From Ruminococcus sp. (lineage in GTDB: Bacteria > Bacillota > Clostridia > Lachnospirales > Lachnospiraceae), in assembly GCA_013911065.1 (NCBI GenBank), contig JACERV010000020.1:1-64000 (forward strand): a stretch of DNA of 64,000 nt, in the 5' to 3' direction. The notes under the pieces were generated by a model. It made no database searches and had not been told where the DNA came from. It saw only the letters and a program-made list of their open reading frames with translations. The translations under genes were made by a program, and so were the position numbers. Below are positions 52,938 through 62,503 of the stretch, piece by piece (position 1 is the stretch's first letter; the number at the start of each line of letters is the position of its first letter).

Positions 52938-54014
52938 CTATTTACTTTCCGGATTGGTAAGACCCAGCTCATCTGCAGCTTTCTGTGAAAATTCATTTGT
53001 ATAGGTTCCTTCTGCCTTTACATCCTTGTCAAGCCATCCGTAATCCTTCAAATACTCCACGGTCTTGCTGATTCTATCTTCAGGAATTACCGGATAGTCA
53101 AACCACACGTCGATTTCAGATTCAATAGCCTTTTTCATTACTTCCTCAGGGGTATTCATCTGTGTTGCTGCCCAGGAGATGAATTCATCTAAACGCTCAT
53201 TTTTCACTTCTTCATGTACCTTATAGTAAGCAGTCAGGAAACGCTGTAATTTCTCAGGGTCCTTTTCAATGATATCATCTGATGCAATGATTGTTCCTGT
53301 ATAGTAATCTGGAATATAATCCCACGCCCGGCCAAGAATATGACCTACTCCATCCGCCTCTGCAAGTGCAGCGTATGGGTTATGGATTATAGTTGCATCT
53401 ACCTCGCCGGATGTTAATGTGGCATATGCAGACTGATAAACACCATTTGCTACCAGCGTCACATCATCTTCACTCAACCCGTTCTCTTCCAGCATCTTCA
53501 GAACCGAAAGTCTCATACCGCCAGCTGCTGCAGCAGTACCGACTGTTTTTCCTTTCAAGTCACTGATATCTTTTATATCATTATTGGCAACCAGCCAGTA
53601 GCATCCGGAATATCTCCACATGTTCCCCACCAGTTTTCCAGACACGCCATTATAGATGCCAGGGATGTAAGCGCTTGGGTCGCCGTCGGCCACATCAATC
53701 TCTCCTCTGGTTATTAAGGAAAGTACCTCATCATTGCTGCTCCACTGGATATTGTCAAATTCAATACCAAGCTCTTTGTAAAGCCCCTTTTCAATCGCAA
53801 AATTATTGACCGCACCAGTCATACCTGTAGCGAAGCAGGAACGGATTGTAATAGTGTCGTCATCTCCTGATTCAGAATCAGAAGCTGAGGATTGGGATGT
53901 TTCCCCGGTTTCAGTTTTTTTTGCTGACTCAGAGCCTTTTGCCGATGAGCATCCGGCCAAAGCTGAAATTGTTAACGTTGCTGCAATCAAAACAGATATA
54001 ATCCTTCTTTTCAT
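52938..54014 (-). CDS. ABC substrate-binding lipoprotein, SsuA/NMT1-like
   Basis: 358 residues. Lipobox LAGC at about residues 18-21, Ser/Thr/Glu linker (22-50), then a periplasmic-binding-fold domain (TIRSCFATGMTGAVNNFAIE, DLKGKTVGTAAAAGG). Binds an organosulfur, aryl or nitrogen compound outside the cell; ligand unknown. GAGAGG start site. It precedes the ATPase gene. Confidence 0.92.
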   Translation of the reverse strand: MKRRIISVLIAATLTISALAGCSSAKGSESAKKTETGETSQSSASDSESGDDDTITIRSCFATGMTGAVNNFAIEKGLYKELGIEFDNIQWSSNDEVLSLITRGEIDVADGDPSAYIPGIYNGVSGKLVGNMWRYSGCYWLVANNDIKDISDLKGKTVGTAAAAGGMRLSVLKMLEENGLSEDDVTLVANGVYQSAYATLTSGEVDATIIHNPYAALAEADGVGHILGRAWDYIPDYYTGTIIASDDIIEKDPEKLQRFLTAYYKVHEEVKNERLDEFISWAATQMNTPEEVMKKAIESEIDVWFDYPVIPEDRISKTVEYLKDYGWLDKDVKAEGTYTNEFSQKAADELGLTNPESK

Positions 54015-54053
54015 AATACAATACCTCTCATTTTCTTGGATTTTATTTTTCCT

Positions 54054-54884
54054 CTATACCCTGCTCCATCTGTGGCAAAGTAAATATTCAATGGCTGCAA
54101 TCAGTTTAACGAAGCATACTGAAATCAGCGTTACTAATATGATGATAAAAAACATTCTGGGTGTATTCAGTAAATTCTGGGATTCGGAAAGAAGATACCC
54201 AAGTCCCGCCTTCGCCGACTGCATTTCTGAAAATACTACTCCTGTCAAGGCCGTTGCCGCCGCCAGCCGCAATCCATTGAACATAGATGGCAGCGCCGCC
54301 GGAATCATGACTTTGAACACAGTCTGCATTTTTGTTGCATTAAACACCCTGGCTACCTTTAAATACTCTATCTTGCACTGTTTTGCTCCTGTAACGGTAC
54401 TGTACAGAATCTGAAATACAGAAAAAAGGAATATAAGCACTACTTTGGATTGAAAGCCAATTCCGAACCACAGAATAAGCAGGGGCAGAATTGCCGTCTT
54501 AGGAATCGCCATAATTGCTGAGCAGAACACATTACCGTATGCTTCAGTCTTAGGAAACATCGTCCAAATCAAGCCTACTATAATTCCAACTCCCGCAGCC
54601 AGCGCATACCCTACCAGAACTTCCTGAAGGGTAAGAATTAAATGAGGCCAGAGAGTTCCATCTGCAGCAATATGAAATGCCTCTTCCACGATACTGGACG
54701 GTGATGCCATAAAAATCCGGTTGATTTTTCCAGATGTCACCGCATACTCCATATATCCAAGCAGCGCGGCTACTGTCAGTACCTGCAGTACATTAATATA
54801 TGTAATGTTTCTCTTTGAGGCTTTTCCCGTGCCCGATTTACTCACAGGCTGTAATACCACGGATTCTCTACTCTTTGCTGCCAT
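54054..54884 (-). CDS. ABC permease, SsuC type
   Basis: 276 residues, about six membrane segments and the EAA-like loop EYLKVARVFNATKMQTVFKV followed by MIPAALPSMFNGLR. AAAGGAA start site; the start overlaps the end of the ATC-hydrolase-like gene by 17 bases, so they are co-translated. Confidence 0.92.
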   Translation of the reverse strand: MAAKSRESVVLQPVSKSGTGKASKRNITYINVLQVLTVAALLGYMEYAVTSGKINRIFMASPSSIVEEAFHIAADGTLWPHLILTLQEVLVGYALAAGVGIIVGLIWTMFPKTEAYGNVFCSAIMAIPKTAILPLLILWFGIGFQSKVVLIFLFSVFQILYSTVTGAKQCKIEYLKVARVFNATKMQTVFKVMIPAALPSMFNGLRLAAATALTGVVFSEMQSAKAGLGYLLSESQNLLNTPRMFFIIILVTLISVCFVKLIAAIEYLLCHRWSRV

Positions 54885-55407
54885 AGGTATAATTTCCTTT
54901 CTTTACTTCTTCACTTTCGAAATAATTCCTCTCACAGCTTTCCCCCTCAATCAATACATTCTGTGTAAGCTTGTGGGACAGATGCCGGGAAAAGTTCTCA
55001 ATGGTTGTAGTGTCTATAACATCACAATAGTATGGTGCCAGTTCTCTGAACCATGGATACTCATCGTAATATTTTCTCCATGTTTCCGCATAAGGACAGT
55101 GGTCTGCCCCCCACTCCGGAATCCATCCACATAATGGAAGGTCTATCACAGACATAAAATCTTCTACTGTTTCCGTCTCTTTTCCCAGTTTATAAGCCTT
55201 CTCCCTTAACTGGTCAGAGCGGTCGGCTCCCAGTTCAAACACCGTCTGTCTTACGATTTCCTTTGTCTTTTCCAGGCCATAAAGTTTCTGAAGAACATCA
55301 CAGAAATGGAAATACAGCATCGCAAACTGTCTCGCTGCCTTTCGAATCTCACCAACCATCAGCTCTCTTGGGACAGTGCCGGTTATTTTGTAATTTTCTT
55401 TTCCCAT
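54868..55407 (-). CDS. L-2-amino-thiazoline-4-carboxylic acid hydrolase-like protein
   Basis: 179 residues. The central CGWIPEWGADHCPYAETWRK and the end SHKLTQNVLIEGESCERNYF resemble the ATC-hydrolase family (recognised from memory; the exact substrate is not assured). Such enzymes open a thiazoline ring to S-/N-carbamoyl-cysteine. Overlaps both neighbours (25 bases with the M20 gene, 17 with the permease), so its product acts with them. GAGGAG site. Confidence 0.6.
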   Translation of the reverse strand: MGKENYKITGTVPRELMVGEIRKAARQFAMLYFHFCDVLQKLYGLEKTKEIVRQTVFELGADRSDQLREKAYKLGKETETVEDFMSVIDLPLCGWIPEWGADHCPYAETWRKYYDEYPWFRELAPYYCDVIDTTTIENFSRHLSHKLTQNVLIEGESCERNYFESEEVKKGNYTYGSKE

Positions 55408-56726
55408 ATTTCGCTCTCCTCCACCGAATAAAACTTATTTAGAAACTCTATGTATTCTTCTTTTGATTGGAATACCGGATGATACCCGTCTTTTACCTTT
55501 TTAGCAAGTGCTGCTCCGTCCTTTAGCATACGGTATGCGGCAAGGGCGAAAATTTTTGCCGTAAGTATATAGGCTTCCTCTTCATCATAAACCGCAAACT
55601 CTGACTGATGAAGCCCCCCGGACACGCCGCCGGTGTTAAATGTCAATACCGGCATTAAATGCTGAACGTCACCTACATCTGTGGATCCCCCCATGTGCTT
55701 CTCCAGCACATCCGTATTTACTTTTTTTGGCGCTGCCGCTTCTCTCATCACTTCTACAATCTCTTCCGGCATAGCCATCGGAAGAGAAGGAAGATATCCC
55801 GGCATTGTCTCAATCCTGTATCCTGCACCCATTGCCATTGCCCCTGCCTTGAAGGAGCGGTCGGTCTTCATGGAAGCATCTGAAAATGCTTCTTTTGTTT
55901 TTCCTCTTACCAGGGTTTCAATCACCGCCTCATCTGGCACCACATTTACCAGATTACCGCCTTTTGTCATAATGGGATGAACTCTGACACAATCTTCGTC
56001 ACGGAACGTCTCCCTGTTAAAAGCAAGTGCCTGAAGCCCCAGAGAGGCTGCCGATAATGCATTGACTCCTTTTTCCTTTTCTGCTGCCGCATGCGCTGCT
56101 TTTCCTTTTATTGTGATGACCTTTGAGACAAAACCGTTGCCGCTTCCGCTTCCTGCAGCGATTCCCACCATGGAAGTATGATGTACAAGACAGGCATCAA
56201 TATCATCAAATGCACCTATGCGGATTAACTCACATTTCCCGCCGCCATAACCAATTTTCCCCTCGTCCATCAGAGATTTCTTAAATTCCACTTCTCCATA
56301 TTCCTCTGCCGGAGCCGCCAGAAAAACAATTTGGCCATCTAATTTCTCTGAAATACCCTTTTCGGTAAGTGCAAGGGCTGCTCCTATAACTCCTGCAAGC
56401 TGTGCATGGTGTCCGCAACAGTGAGCTGCCTCTGTTTCCTTATTCGCACAGGCATGGTTGGGAATCCTTAACGCATCCAATTCCCCAATCAGGGCCAAAG
56501 AAAAGTTTTCTCTTTTCTCCGAATTCAGATACGCCTTCATCCCGGTAATAGCCAGATCGTCTTCTATGCGCTCTGTCCGTGGCCCCATAAACTTCCGGAA
56601 CTTCTCACTCGTCCTGAACTCTTTGTACCCTAATTCTCCATGATGATAAATATCATTTGCAAATTCTAAAATCATGCTTCTGTTATTATCAATTATCTTT
56701 ATAATTTGCTCTTCTGTTTTATCCAT
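55383..56726 (-). CDS. M20-family amidohydrolase (AbgB-like)
   Basis: 447 residues. Metal-binding motifs: IGELDALRIP, AAHCCGHHAQLA, AAPAEEYGEVEF; dimerisation-domain KGKAAHAAAEKEKGVNAL. Cleaves amide bonds of N-acyl or N-carbamoyl amino acids or aryl conjugates. First gene of the operon; start at 56726 with AGGGGTG. Coupled to the ATC-hydrolase-like gene, suggesting sequential steps. Confidence 0.9.
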   Translation of the reverse strand: MDKTEEQIIKIIDNNRSMILEFANDIYHHGELGYKEFRTSEKFRKFMGPRTERIEDDLAITGMKAYLNSEKRENFSLALIGELDALRIPNHACANKETEAAHCCGHHAQLAGVIGAALALTEKGISEKLDGQIVFLAAPAEEYGEVEFKKSLMDEGKIGYGGGKCELIRIGAFDDIDACLVHHTSMVGIAAGSGSGNGFVSKVITIKGKAAHAAAEKEKGVNALSAASLGLQALAFNRETFRDEDCVRVHPIMTKGGNLVNVVPDEAVIETLVRGKTKEAFSDASMKTDRSFKAGAMAMGAGYRIETMPGYLPSLPMAMPEEIVEVMREAAAPKKVNTDVLEKHMGGSTDVGDVQHLMPVLTFNTGGVSGGLHQSEFAVYDEEEAYILTAKIFALAAYRMLKDGAALAKKVKDGYHPVFQSKEEYIEFLNKFYSVEESEIWEKKITK

Positions 56727-56796
56727 ACACACCCCTATCCCAGCTCACTCCTGTATTTTTTCCTATTCATTTTCCCAAAGCATATCTTTCCTATAG

Positions 56797-56836
56797 GATT
56801 AGTAGGTATACTATCACTAATCTTCTTTACTGTCAA
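56797..56836 (-). promoter_or_regulatory. promoter and palindromic operator of the M20-ABC operon
   Basis: TTGACA (complement of 56831-56836), 17 bases, TAGTAT (complement of 56808-56813). GATTAGT-N12-ACTAATC (56797-56822) is an inverted repeat covering the -10 box; the repressor is not encoded next to it. Confidence 0.7.
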
Positions 56837-56922
56837 TACTTTTTATAACTTTTATTTTCCTGTTATTCTAAGTTCCCAAAAGACAAGTTCTCCCGTCTCA
56901 AGATGAAAAGAACAAAGGGTTT

Positions 56923-57000
56923 TTATTATAATAGGGAACCCAGTTTCCAATTATATAAAAATAGCAGGAAGTGTTTATCTCTAAACATCTCCTGCTATTT
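56923..57000 (-). terminator. terminator of the chemoreceptor gene, plus a palindrome
   Basis: ATAGCAGGA (56961-56969) pairs with TCCTGCTAT (56990-56998) with inner GTGTTT/AAACAT pairing; T residues follow in the minus direction. A weak palindrome at 56923-56959 resembles 4997-5029. The rest of the 56737-57037 gap holds the M20 promoter; nothing else seen. Confidence 0.7.
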
Positions 57001-57037
57001 ATGCTTGTTTTTATTTAAATCCTGTTAAATGAGCCTT

Positions 57038-59197
57038 CTAGTACTTACCAAAATCAAAAGAGGTATCTGATGTGAATTCTTCTGTTTCAGACTCTTCATT
57101 TTCATGGGAATTTATTGAAAAATCACTGCTTTTTGCTCCTGCTTCCAGCTTAAACCTTCCAACTTCTTCGCGCAGTGTGGTTGCCTGAGCCGACATTTCC
57201 TCACTCGTTGCAGAGTTTTCTTCCGCAGTAGCCGCATTGGTCTGTACCACAGAAGACACCTGAGCCAGTCCCAGTTTTACCTGTTCGATTGCAGTAGCCT
57301 GTTCCTCTGATGCCGCTTCAATCTTTGTAAAGCTCTCTGTCACTCTTAAAGTACTTAATTCCACTTGCTGCAATATTTTTGCTGTTTCCGTTGTAATCTG
57401 AGTACCTTTTGATACTGTGACTACTGAATGATGAATCAAATCTGCTGTCTGCTTTGCAGCTTCAGCGGACTTGGCAGCAAGGCTTCGTACTTCATCTGCA
57501 ACAACAGCAAAACCTTTTCCGGCATCTCCTGCACGTGCTGCCTCAATGGCTGCATTCAAAGCTAATATATTGGTCTGGAAAGCAATATCCTCAATCACCT
57601 TTGTAATATTTGCAATTTCATCAGAAGCAGAACCAATCTCACTCATCGCTTCAGTAAGCTGTGTCATATGTTCATTTCCGGCAGCAACATCCATACTTGT
57701 CTTTACAACAAATTCAGTGGCAGTTCTGACATTCCCTGAATTCTCCTCAGCTTGTTCCGCAATGGTTGTGACAGAAGCGCTGAGCTCTTCAATAGATGCG
57801 GCCTGCTCAGAAGAACCTGCTGCCAGTGCCTGTGCTCCGTTTGAAACCTGATCTGCACCTACACTTACCTGCTCTGCAGTATCATTAATGAGGTGCAGGG
57901 CATGATTTAAAGAAGCAGAAATAGCACCAAAAGCTGTCCGGATAGACGCAAACTCACCCACATAGTCCTCCTGCAAACGAATGCGCATATCTCCCTGAGC
58001 CATATTTTCCAGCGTACCTGTAATCTCTTTTATGTATGCTATGTACCTGCGCAGCTGGACAACCGTACGGTTCAGTGATTCTCCCATACGTCCGGTCTCA
58101 TCTGCCGACTTTACATCTACGGTAACATTCAAATCGCCATCGGCAATCAAATTTGCCGTATCCGTGAGCCTTTTAATCGGTGTTACAATCTGTCTTGACA
58201 GAAGTAGAACTACAATCGTTACAATAAGAAATACAATAACAAAGATAATCAGTGTCGTATTTCTAACTGCAGTGTATGATTGATTGTATTCTTTATCCGG
58301 CATACCGGTAGTCAGTGTCCACCCCGTACTTCCAACGGCTGAAACACAGCCATGAGTCTGCTCTCCATCAACCTTATACGAAATGTTTCCCGTTTTGCCG
58401 GATAGCAGTGCCTGTTTGAGATTCTCAGAAAAGCCTGCCTCCTCAACATTCTTATTGATGAGGTCAGTATTTGGGTGATAGATTATCTGCCCATTTTCGG
58501 ATGCCAGCAAAAAGCGTCCGGTCTCTCCAAGCTTATAAGAACTTGCCATCTTCCCAAGGTCATCCAATGCCAAATCTATATTCACAGCTCCAATGATTTG
58601 TGTGGTGCCCTTCTGAAATATAGGAGCTGAAATACCGACTACCTGTTTGTTCGTGATAACATCCAAATAAGGTGCTGACATGATTGGCTCTCCTGCCGCC
58701 TCAAGCTGCTGGAACCAAGGCCGGCTGGTAATAACCCAGTCTTTTTCAGAAAATGACCCGTCACTCGCTACAAACTGGCTGGTGTCAACGTCTGCAACAA
58801 CAATGGACATGACAGATTCACTGCCCGTAGATTGAATGTTGTACAGAGTATCAACCACCTGCTTAAGGCTGGACACCTGAGCCATTTTTTTATCCCCGGT
58901 AGCTTCGGTAACAAGAGCCTCTACTGCACTATTTTTTGCAATAACACTTGCCGCCTCAAAATAGGGTACAAAATAACTGTTAATATCATTGGCCGCCGCC
59001 TCGGACTGGGCAGCCAGTTCATCGTCTCGGAGTTTCGTCACAGAATCAGATGTAATTCTAGTGATAATCAAAAGCAGAATTACAAATGAAAGAAGCATAG
59101 TCCCACCAATAAATGTCAGAATCTTAGAGGAGATAGTCCGGAATCCTTTTCCGCTTCTCCGTTGCACTTTTTCTTTTCCCTTTTTTCTCTTTCGCAT
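57038..59197 (-). CDS. methyl-accepting chemotaxis protein with dCache sensor
   Basis: 719 residues. TM1 about 25-50, extracellular dCache-type domain (about 60-300; [35 protein letters not shown]), TM2 about 305-328, HAMP (about 330-385) and the cytoplasmic signalling domain with hairpin tip [20 protein letters not shown]. Signals to CheA; ligand unknown, possibly amino acids. Start at 59197 with AAGGAG nine bases upstream; a TTG two codons earlier is weaker. Downstream terminator at 56960. Confidence 0.93.
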   Translation of the reverse strand: MRKRKKGKEKVQRRSGKGFRTISSKILTFIGGTMLLSFVILLLIITRITSDSVTKLRDDELAAQSEAAANDINSYFVPYFEAASVIAKNSAVEALVTEATGDKKMAQVSSLKQVVDTLYNIQSTGSESVMSIVVADVDTSQFVASDGSFSEKDWVITSRPWFQQLEAAGEPIMSAPYLDVITNKQVVGISAPIFQKGTTQIIGAVNIDLALDDLGKMASSYKLGETGRFLLASENGQIIYHPNTDLINKNVEEAGFSENLKQALLSGKTGNISYKVDGEQTHGCVSAVGSTGWTLTTGMPDKEYNQSYTAVRNTTLIIFVIVFLIVTIVVLLLSRQIVTPIKRLTDTANLIADGDLNVTVDVKSADETGRMGESLNRTVVQLRRYIAYIKEITGTLENMAQGDMRIRLQEDYVGEFASIRTAFGAISASLNHALHLINDTAEQVSVGADQVSNGAQALAAGSSEQAASIEELSASVTTIAEQAEENSGNVRTATEFVVKTSMDVAAGNEHMTQLTEAMSEIGSASDEIANITKVIEDIAFQTNILALNAAIEAARAGDAGKGFAVVADEVRSLAAKSAEAAKQTADLIHHSVVTVSKGTQITTETAKILQQVELSTLRVTESFTKIEAASEEQATAIEQVKLGLAQVSSVVQTNAATAEENSATSEEMSAQATTLREEVGRFKLEAGAKSSDFSINSHENEESETEEFTSDTSFDFGKY

Positions 59198-59353
59198 AAT
59201 CAAAGGCTCCTTCTTAATAATGTGTTCATTCTACCACAAAATTCCATCCTTTTCAATAAAATTACTTTGATTTTAAAGGTTTTATTACCTATAGTTTGAA
59301 AACTTTAATCACACTAAAATCACCAACCTAAATTGTTACTGATACAAAACTTA

Positions 59354-59406
59354 TTGTTAACCCCCAAAAATACAGAGTTGACAATTTTTCTTATTTCTTT
59401 TATACT
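59354..59406 (+). promoter_or_regulatory. BirA operator and bioY promoter
   Basis: TTGTTAAC (59354-59361)-N15-GTTGACAA (59377-59384) matches the BirA box. TTGACA (59378-59383)-N17-TATACT (59401-59406) is the promoter; the operator's right half covers the -35 box, so biotin-bound BirA would block bioY. Confidence 0.88.
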
Positions 59407-59450
59407 GACACAAGATAAAATGAAAACGTTATAAATAAAAGGAGGCTACT

Positions 59451-60011
59451 ATGAAAACCCCATCCTCAAACACTCCCTCTATTTCAGTAAAACACCTGAC
59501 TTTAACGGGAGTTATGACCGCAGTTATATGTATTTTAGGTCCGCTTTCCATTCCCCTGCCCATGAGCCCTGTCCCTATTACCTTTACGAATCTCGCTATC
59601 TATCTGGCTGTATTCGTATTGGGTATGAAATTTGGTACCATAAGCTATATCATCTATTTACTGCTGGGAGCCGTAGGCCTTCCGATATTCTCCTCCTTCT
59701 CCGGGGGGCTGGGAAAACTTGCCGGTCCTACAGGCGGCTATCTGATAGGCTTTATCTTTATGGCACTGATTGCAGGCTTTTTCATAGAATTTTTTCCCGG
59801 GAAACCACTTCTTTCCATCGCAGGTATGGCAGTGGGGGCCGCCGTTTGTTATTTGCTGGGAACCCTTTGGCTGGCCCGTCAGATGAACTTGACTTTCATG
59901 GCGGCGTTTAGTGTAGGTGTCATCCCCTACCTGGCAGGAGATTTGATTAAAATTATAATTGCTGCACTTCTCGGACCAAAACTCAGGGCAGCCGTCCTGC
60001 GCCTTTCATAA
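59451..60011 (+). CDS. bioY: biotin ECF transporter S component
   Basis: 186 residues, six membrane segments, with the PLSIPLPMSPVPITFTNLAI stretch and GPTGGYLIGF motif of BioY. Imports biotin. AAGGAGG start site and a BirA box upstream; hairpin terminator AGAGTCTGGC/GCCAGACTCT at 60015-60036 downstream. Confidence 0.95.
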   Translation: MKTPSSNTPSISVKHLTLTGVMTAVICILGPLSIPLPMSPVPITFTNLAIYLAVFVLGMKFGTISYIIYLLLGAVGLPIFSSFSGGLGKLAGPTGGYLIGFIFMALIAGFFIEFFPGKPLLSIAGMAVGAAVCYLLGTLWLARQMNLTFMAAFSVGVIPYLAGDLIKIIIAALLGPKLRAAVLRLS

Positions 60012-60013
60012 TA

Positions 60014-60036
60014 AAGAGTCTGGCAAGCCAGACTCT
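60014..60036 (+). terminator. terminator hairpin after bioY
   Basis: AGAGTCTGGC-AA-GCCAGACTCT, perfect 10-bp stem right after the stop codon. The following T tract is poor. Confidence 0.6.
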
Positions 60037-60121
60037 CGCACCGAAGCGAGGTCGCTTTAGCGGCCATTTTCATTATGTGCGCGGTGCGCATCCCCCGGAG
60101 GGTTTCTATGTAATAGAAAAT

Positions 60122-60158
60122 AGGGAGTGTACAGAATCCATGCTCTGTACGCTCCCTG
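60122..60158 (-). terminator. terminator after tex
   Basis: AGGGAGTGTACAGA (60122-60135) pairs with TCTGTACGCTCCCT (60144-60157), loop of eight bases; in the minus direction ATTTTCT follows. Twelve bases past the tex stop codon. Confidence 0.75.
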
Positions 60159-60169
60159 TTCTCTCATTT

Positions 60170-62320
60170 CTAAATCCCTCTCATAGTAAGCTGTATTCTT
60201 TTCTTTTTCAAATCTACACTCATTACTTTGATATCTACAACATCTCCCACACTGACAGCTTCCAGCGGATGTTTGATATATCGATCCGTAATCTGTGAGA
60301 TATGCACTAATCCGTCCTGATGAACCCCAATATCTACAAACACACCAAAGTCAATGACATTGCGCACCGTCCCTTTCAGAATCATGCCCTCTTTCAAATC
60401 CTTCATATCCAGCACATCTGTGCGCAGAATAGGCTTTGGCATTTCATCACGGGGGTCACGGGCCGGTTTTTCCAGCTCTTTTACAATATCCCTCAAGGTT
60501 ATCTCGCCAATCCCCAGTTCTTCTGCCAGCCTTTTATAATCCTTGATTGTCAGCGACAGCCCTGTCAGATTCCCCCGGGCAATGTCTTGCGGCCCAAATC
60601 CCTGCTTCTCCAGCAATTTTTCTGCCGCTTCATAAGACTCAGGATGAACTCCTGTGGCATCTAATGGATTCTTACCATCCATAATCCGCATAAAACCTGC
60701 ACACTGCTCATAGGCTTTAGGCCCCAGTTTTGCAACCTTCAGCAGCTCTTTCCTATTTGTGAATCTTCCGTTTTCTTCTCTGTATACAACAATGTTCTTT
60801 GCAATTGTTCCCGTGATTCCTGAGATATAGGAAAGCAGAGGTGCAGATGCCGTATTCAGGTCCACACCTACTTTATTTACACAATCCTCCACCACACCAT
60901 TTAGTGATTCACCCAGCTTCTTCTGATTCATATCGTGCTGGTATTGCCCAACCCCAATAGATTTTGGGTCAATTTTAACCAACTCTGCCAGAGGGTCCTG
61001 AAGGCGCCTTGCAATGGAAGCGGCGCTCCTTTGTCCCACATCAAATTTAGGGAACTCCTCTGTAGCAAGCTTACTTGCAGAATAGACAGATGCACCTGCC
61101 TCATTTACAATTACATACTGTACCTTCTCAGGAATTTCCTTCAAAAGCTCCACTATAATTTGTTCCGACTCTCTGGATGCTGTTCCATTTCCCAGTGAAA
61201 TCAGAGTAATATTGTACTTTGTAATGATCTTTTTCAAAAGGTCTTTTGATGCTTTTATCTTTTGTGGCGTAGTCGGCGCAGTGGGATAAATCACTGTCGT
61301 ACCCAGAACTTTTCCTGTAGCATCCACAACAGCCAGTTTACAGCCGGTACGGAAAGCGGGATCCCATCCCAGCACTACCTGTCCCGTAATAGGAGGCTGC
61401 ATCAAAAGCTGGTGCAGGTTTTTGCCAAATACCTCAATTGCTCCATCTTCCGCCCTCTCAGTCAGTTCATTTCTGATTTCCCGCTCAATAGCCGGTGCAA
61501 TCAGACGCTTATAGCTGTCCTCTGCAGTCTCCTTCAGCACCGGTGAGGTATATGGATTTTCCTGGAAGATAGTCTTTTTTTCCAGATAACGGATAATTTC
61601 CTCTTCCGGAGCTTCTATCTTCACCGTCAGAATCTTTTCTTTCTCTCCCCGGTTCAATGCAAGTATCCGGTGTCCTGCCAGCTTTACAATGGGCTCCTCA
61701 AATTCATAGTACATCTCATAAACGGACTCCTCGTCCGGCTCCTTTGCCTTGGAAATCAGTTTCCCCTTCTGAGTGGTCATCTTACGGATCCAGCTCCTGT
61801 AATCCGCCTCGTCAGAAATGGATTCCGCTATAATATCTTTTGCTCCGGCAATCGCCTCCTCTATAGAGTTGACACCTTTTTCTTCCGACAGATATTTTTC
61901 CGCTTCCTTTTCCAGAGGCTCCTTTGTCTGCTGTAAGGTAATTAACGCAGCCAGAGGCTCCAGCCCCTTTTCCTTCGCTATGGTAGCACGTGTCCTCCGT
62001 TTGGGGCGGTAAGGACGGTATAAATCTTCCACAACAACAAGTGTTTCAGCCGCCAGAATCTGTGCTTTTAATTCTTCTGTCAGCTTTCCCTGTTCCTCTA
62101 TTCCCGATAATACCTGTTCCTTTTTCTCCTCCAGATTGCGGAGATATGTCAGCCTTTCATACAGCTTCCGGAGCTGTTCATCATTCAAAGATCCTGTTAT
62201 CTCCTTCCTGTAACGTGAGATAAAAGGAATCGTATTCCCCTCATCAATTAACTTCACTGCGGCATCTACCTGCCAGAGTTTTACTTCCAGTTCTTCAGTC
62301 AACTTTTGATTAATATTCAT
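60170..62320 (-). CDS. tex: Tex-family S1 RNA-binding protein
   Basis: 716 residues. N-terminal helical Tex domain, YqgF-like RNase H fold (about 320-430; GQVVLGWDPAFRTGCKLAVV), helix-hairpin-helix motifs (about 480-560; LNTASAPLLSYISGI) and a C-terminal S1 domain (about 640-710; GMILKGTVRNVIDFGVFVDI). Conserved transcription/RNA accessory factor. The start at 62320 (MNINQKLTEELEVKL) has AAAGG and TGGAG upstream; the longer frame to 62356 covers these. Monocistronic. Confidence 0.94.
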   Translation of the reverse strand: MNINQKLTEELEVKLWQVDAAVKLIDEGNTIPFISRYRKEITGSLNDEQLRKLYERLTYLRNLEEKKEQVLSGIEEQGKLTEELKAQILAAETLVVVEDLYRPYRPKRRTRATIAKEKGLEPLAALITLQQTKEPLEKEAEKYLSEEKGVNSIEEAIAGAKDIIAESISDEADYRSWIRKMTTQKGKLISKAKEPDEESVYEMYYEFEEPIVKLAGHRILALNRGEKEKILTVKIEAPEEEIIRYLEKKTIFQENPYTSPVLKETAEDSYKRLIAPAIEREIRNELTERAEDGAIEVFGKNLHQLLMQPPITGQVVLGWDPAFRTGCKLAVVDATGKVLGTTVIYPTAPTTPQKIKASKDLLKKIITKYNITLISLGNGTASRESEQIIVELLKEIPEKVQYVIVNEAGASVYSASKLATEEFPKFDVGQRSAASIARRLQDPLAELVKIDPKSIGVGQYQHDMNQKKLGESLNGVVEDCVNKVGVDLNTASAPLLSYISGITGTIAKNIVVYREENGRFTNRKELLKVAKLGPKAYEQCAGFMRIMDGKNPLDATGVHPESYEAAEKLLEKQGFGPQDIARGNLTGLSLTIKDYKRLAEELGIGEITLRDIVKELEKPARDPRDEMPKPILRTDVLDMKDLKEGMILKGTVRNVIDFGVFVDIGVHQDGLVHISQITDRYIKHPLEAVSVGDVVDIKVMSVDLKKKRIQLTMRGI

Positions 62321-62503
62321 ACTCCATGTACCTTTCTTTTTACTCCTGATGTACAACCCTTAAAGAATCATAACATCCTTATTATACAGGAAGCACTCCC
62401 GTCTTTACAATATTTTCTCTTTCTTTATGCAAATTCTTTTCGCTTGAACCTTCCCGGGGAAAGAAGTATACTATGTAAGTATTTAAGACATTGAGGTAAT
62501 GAC

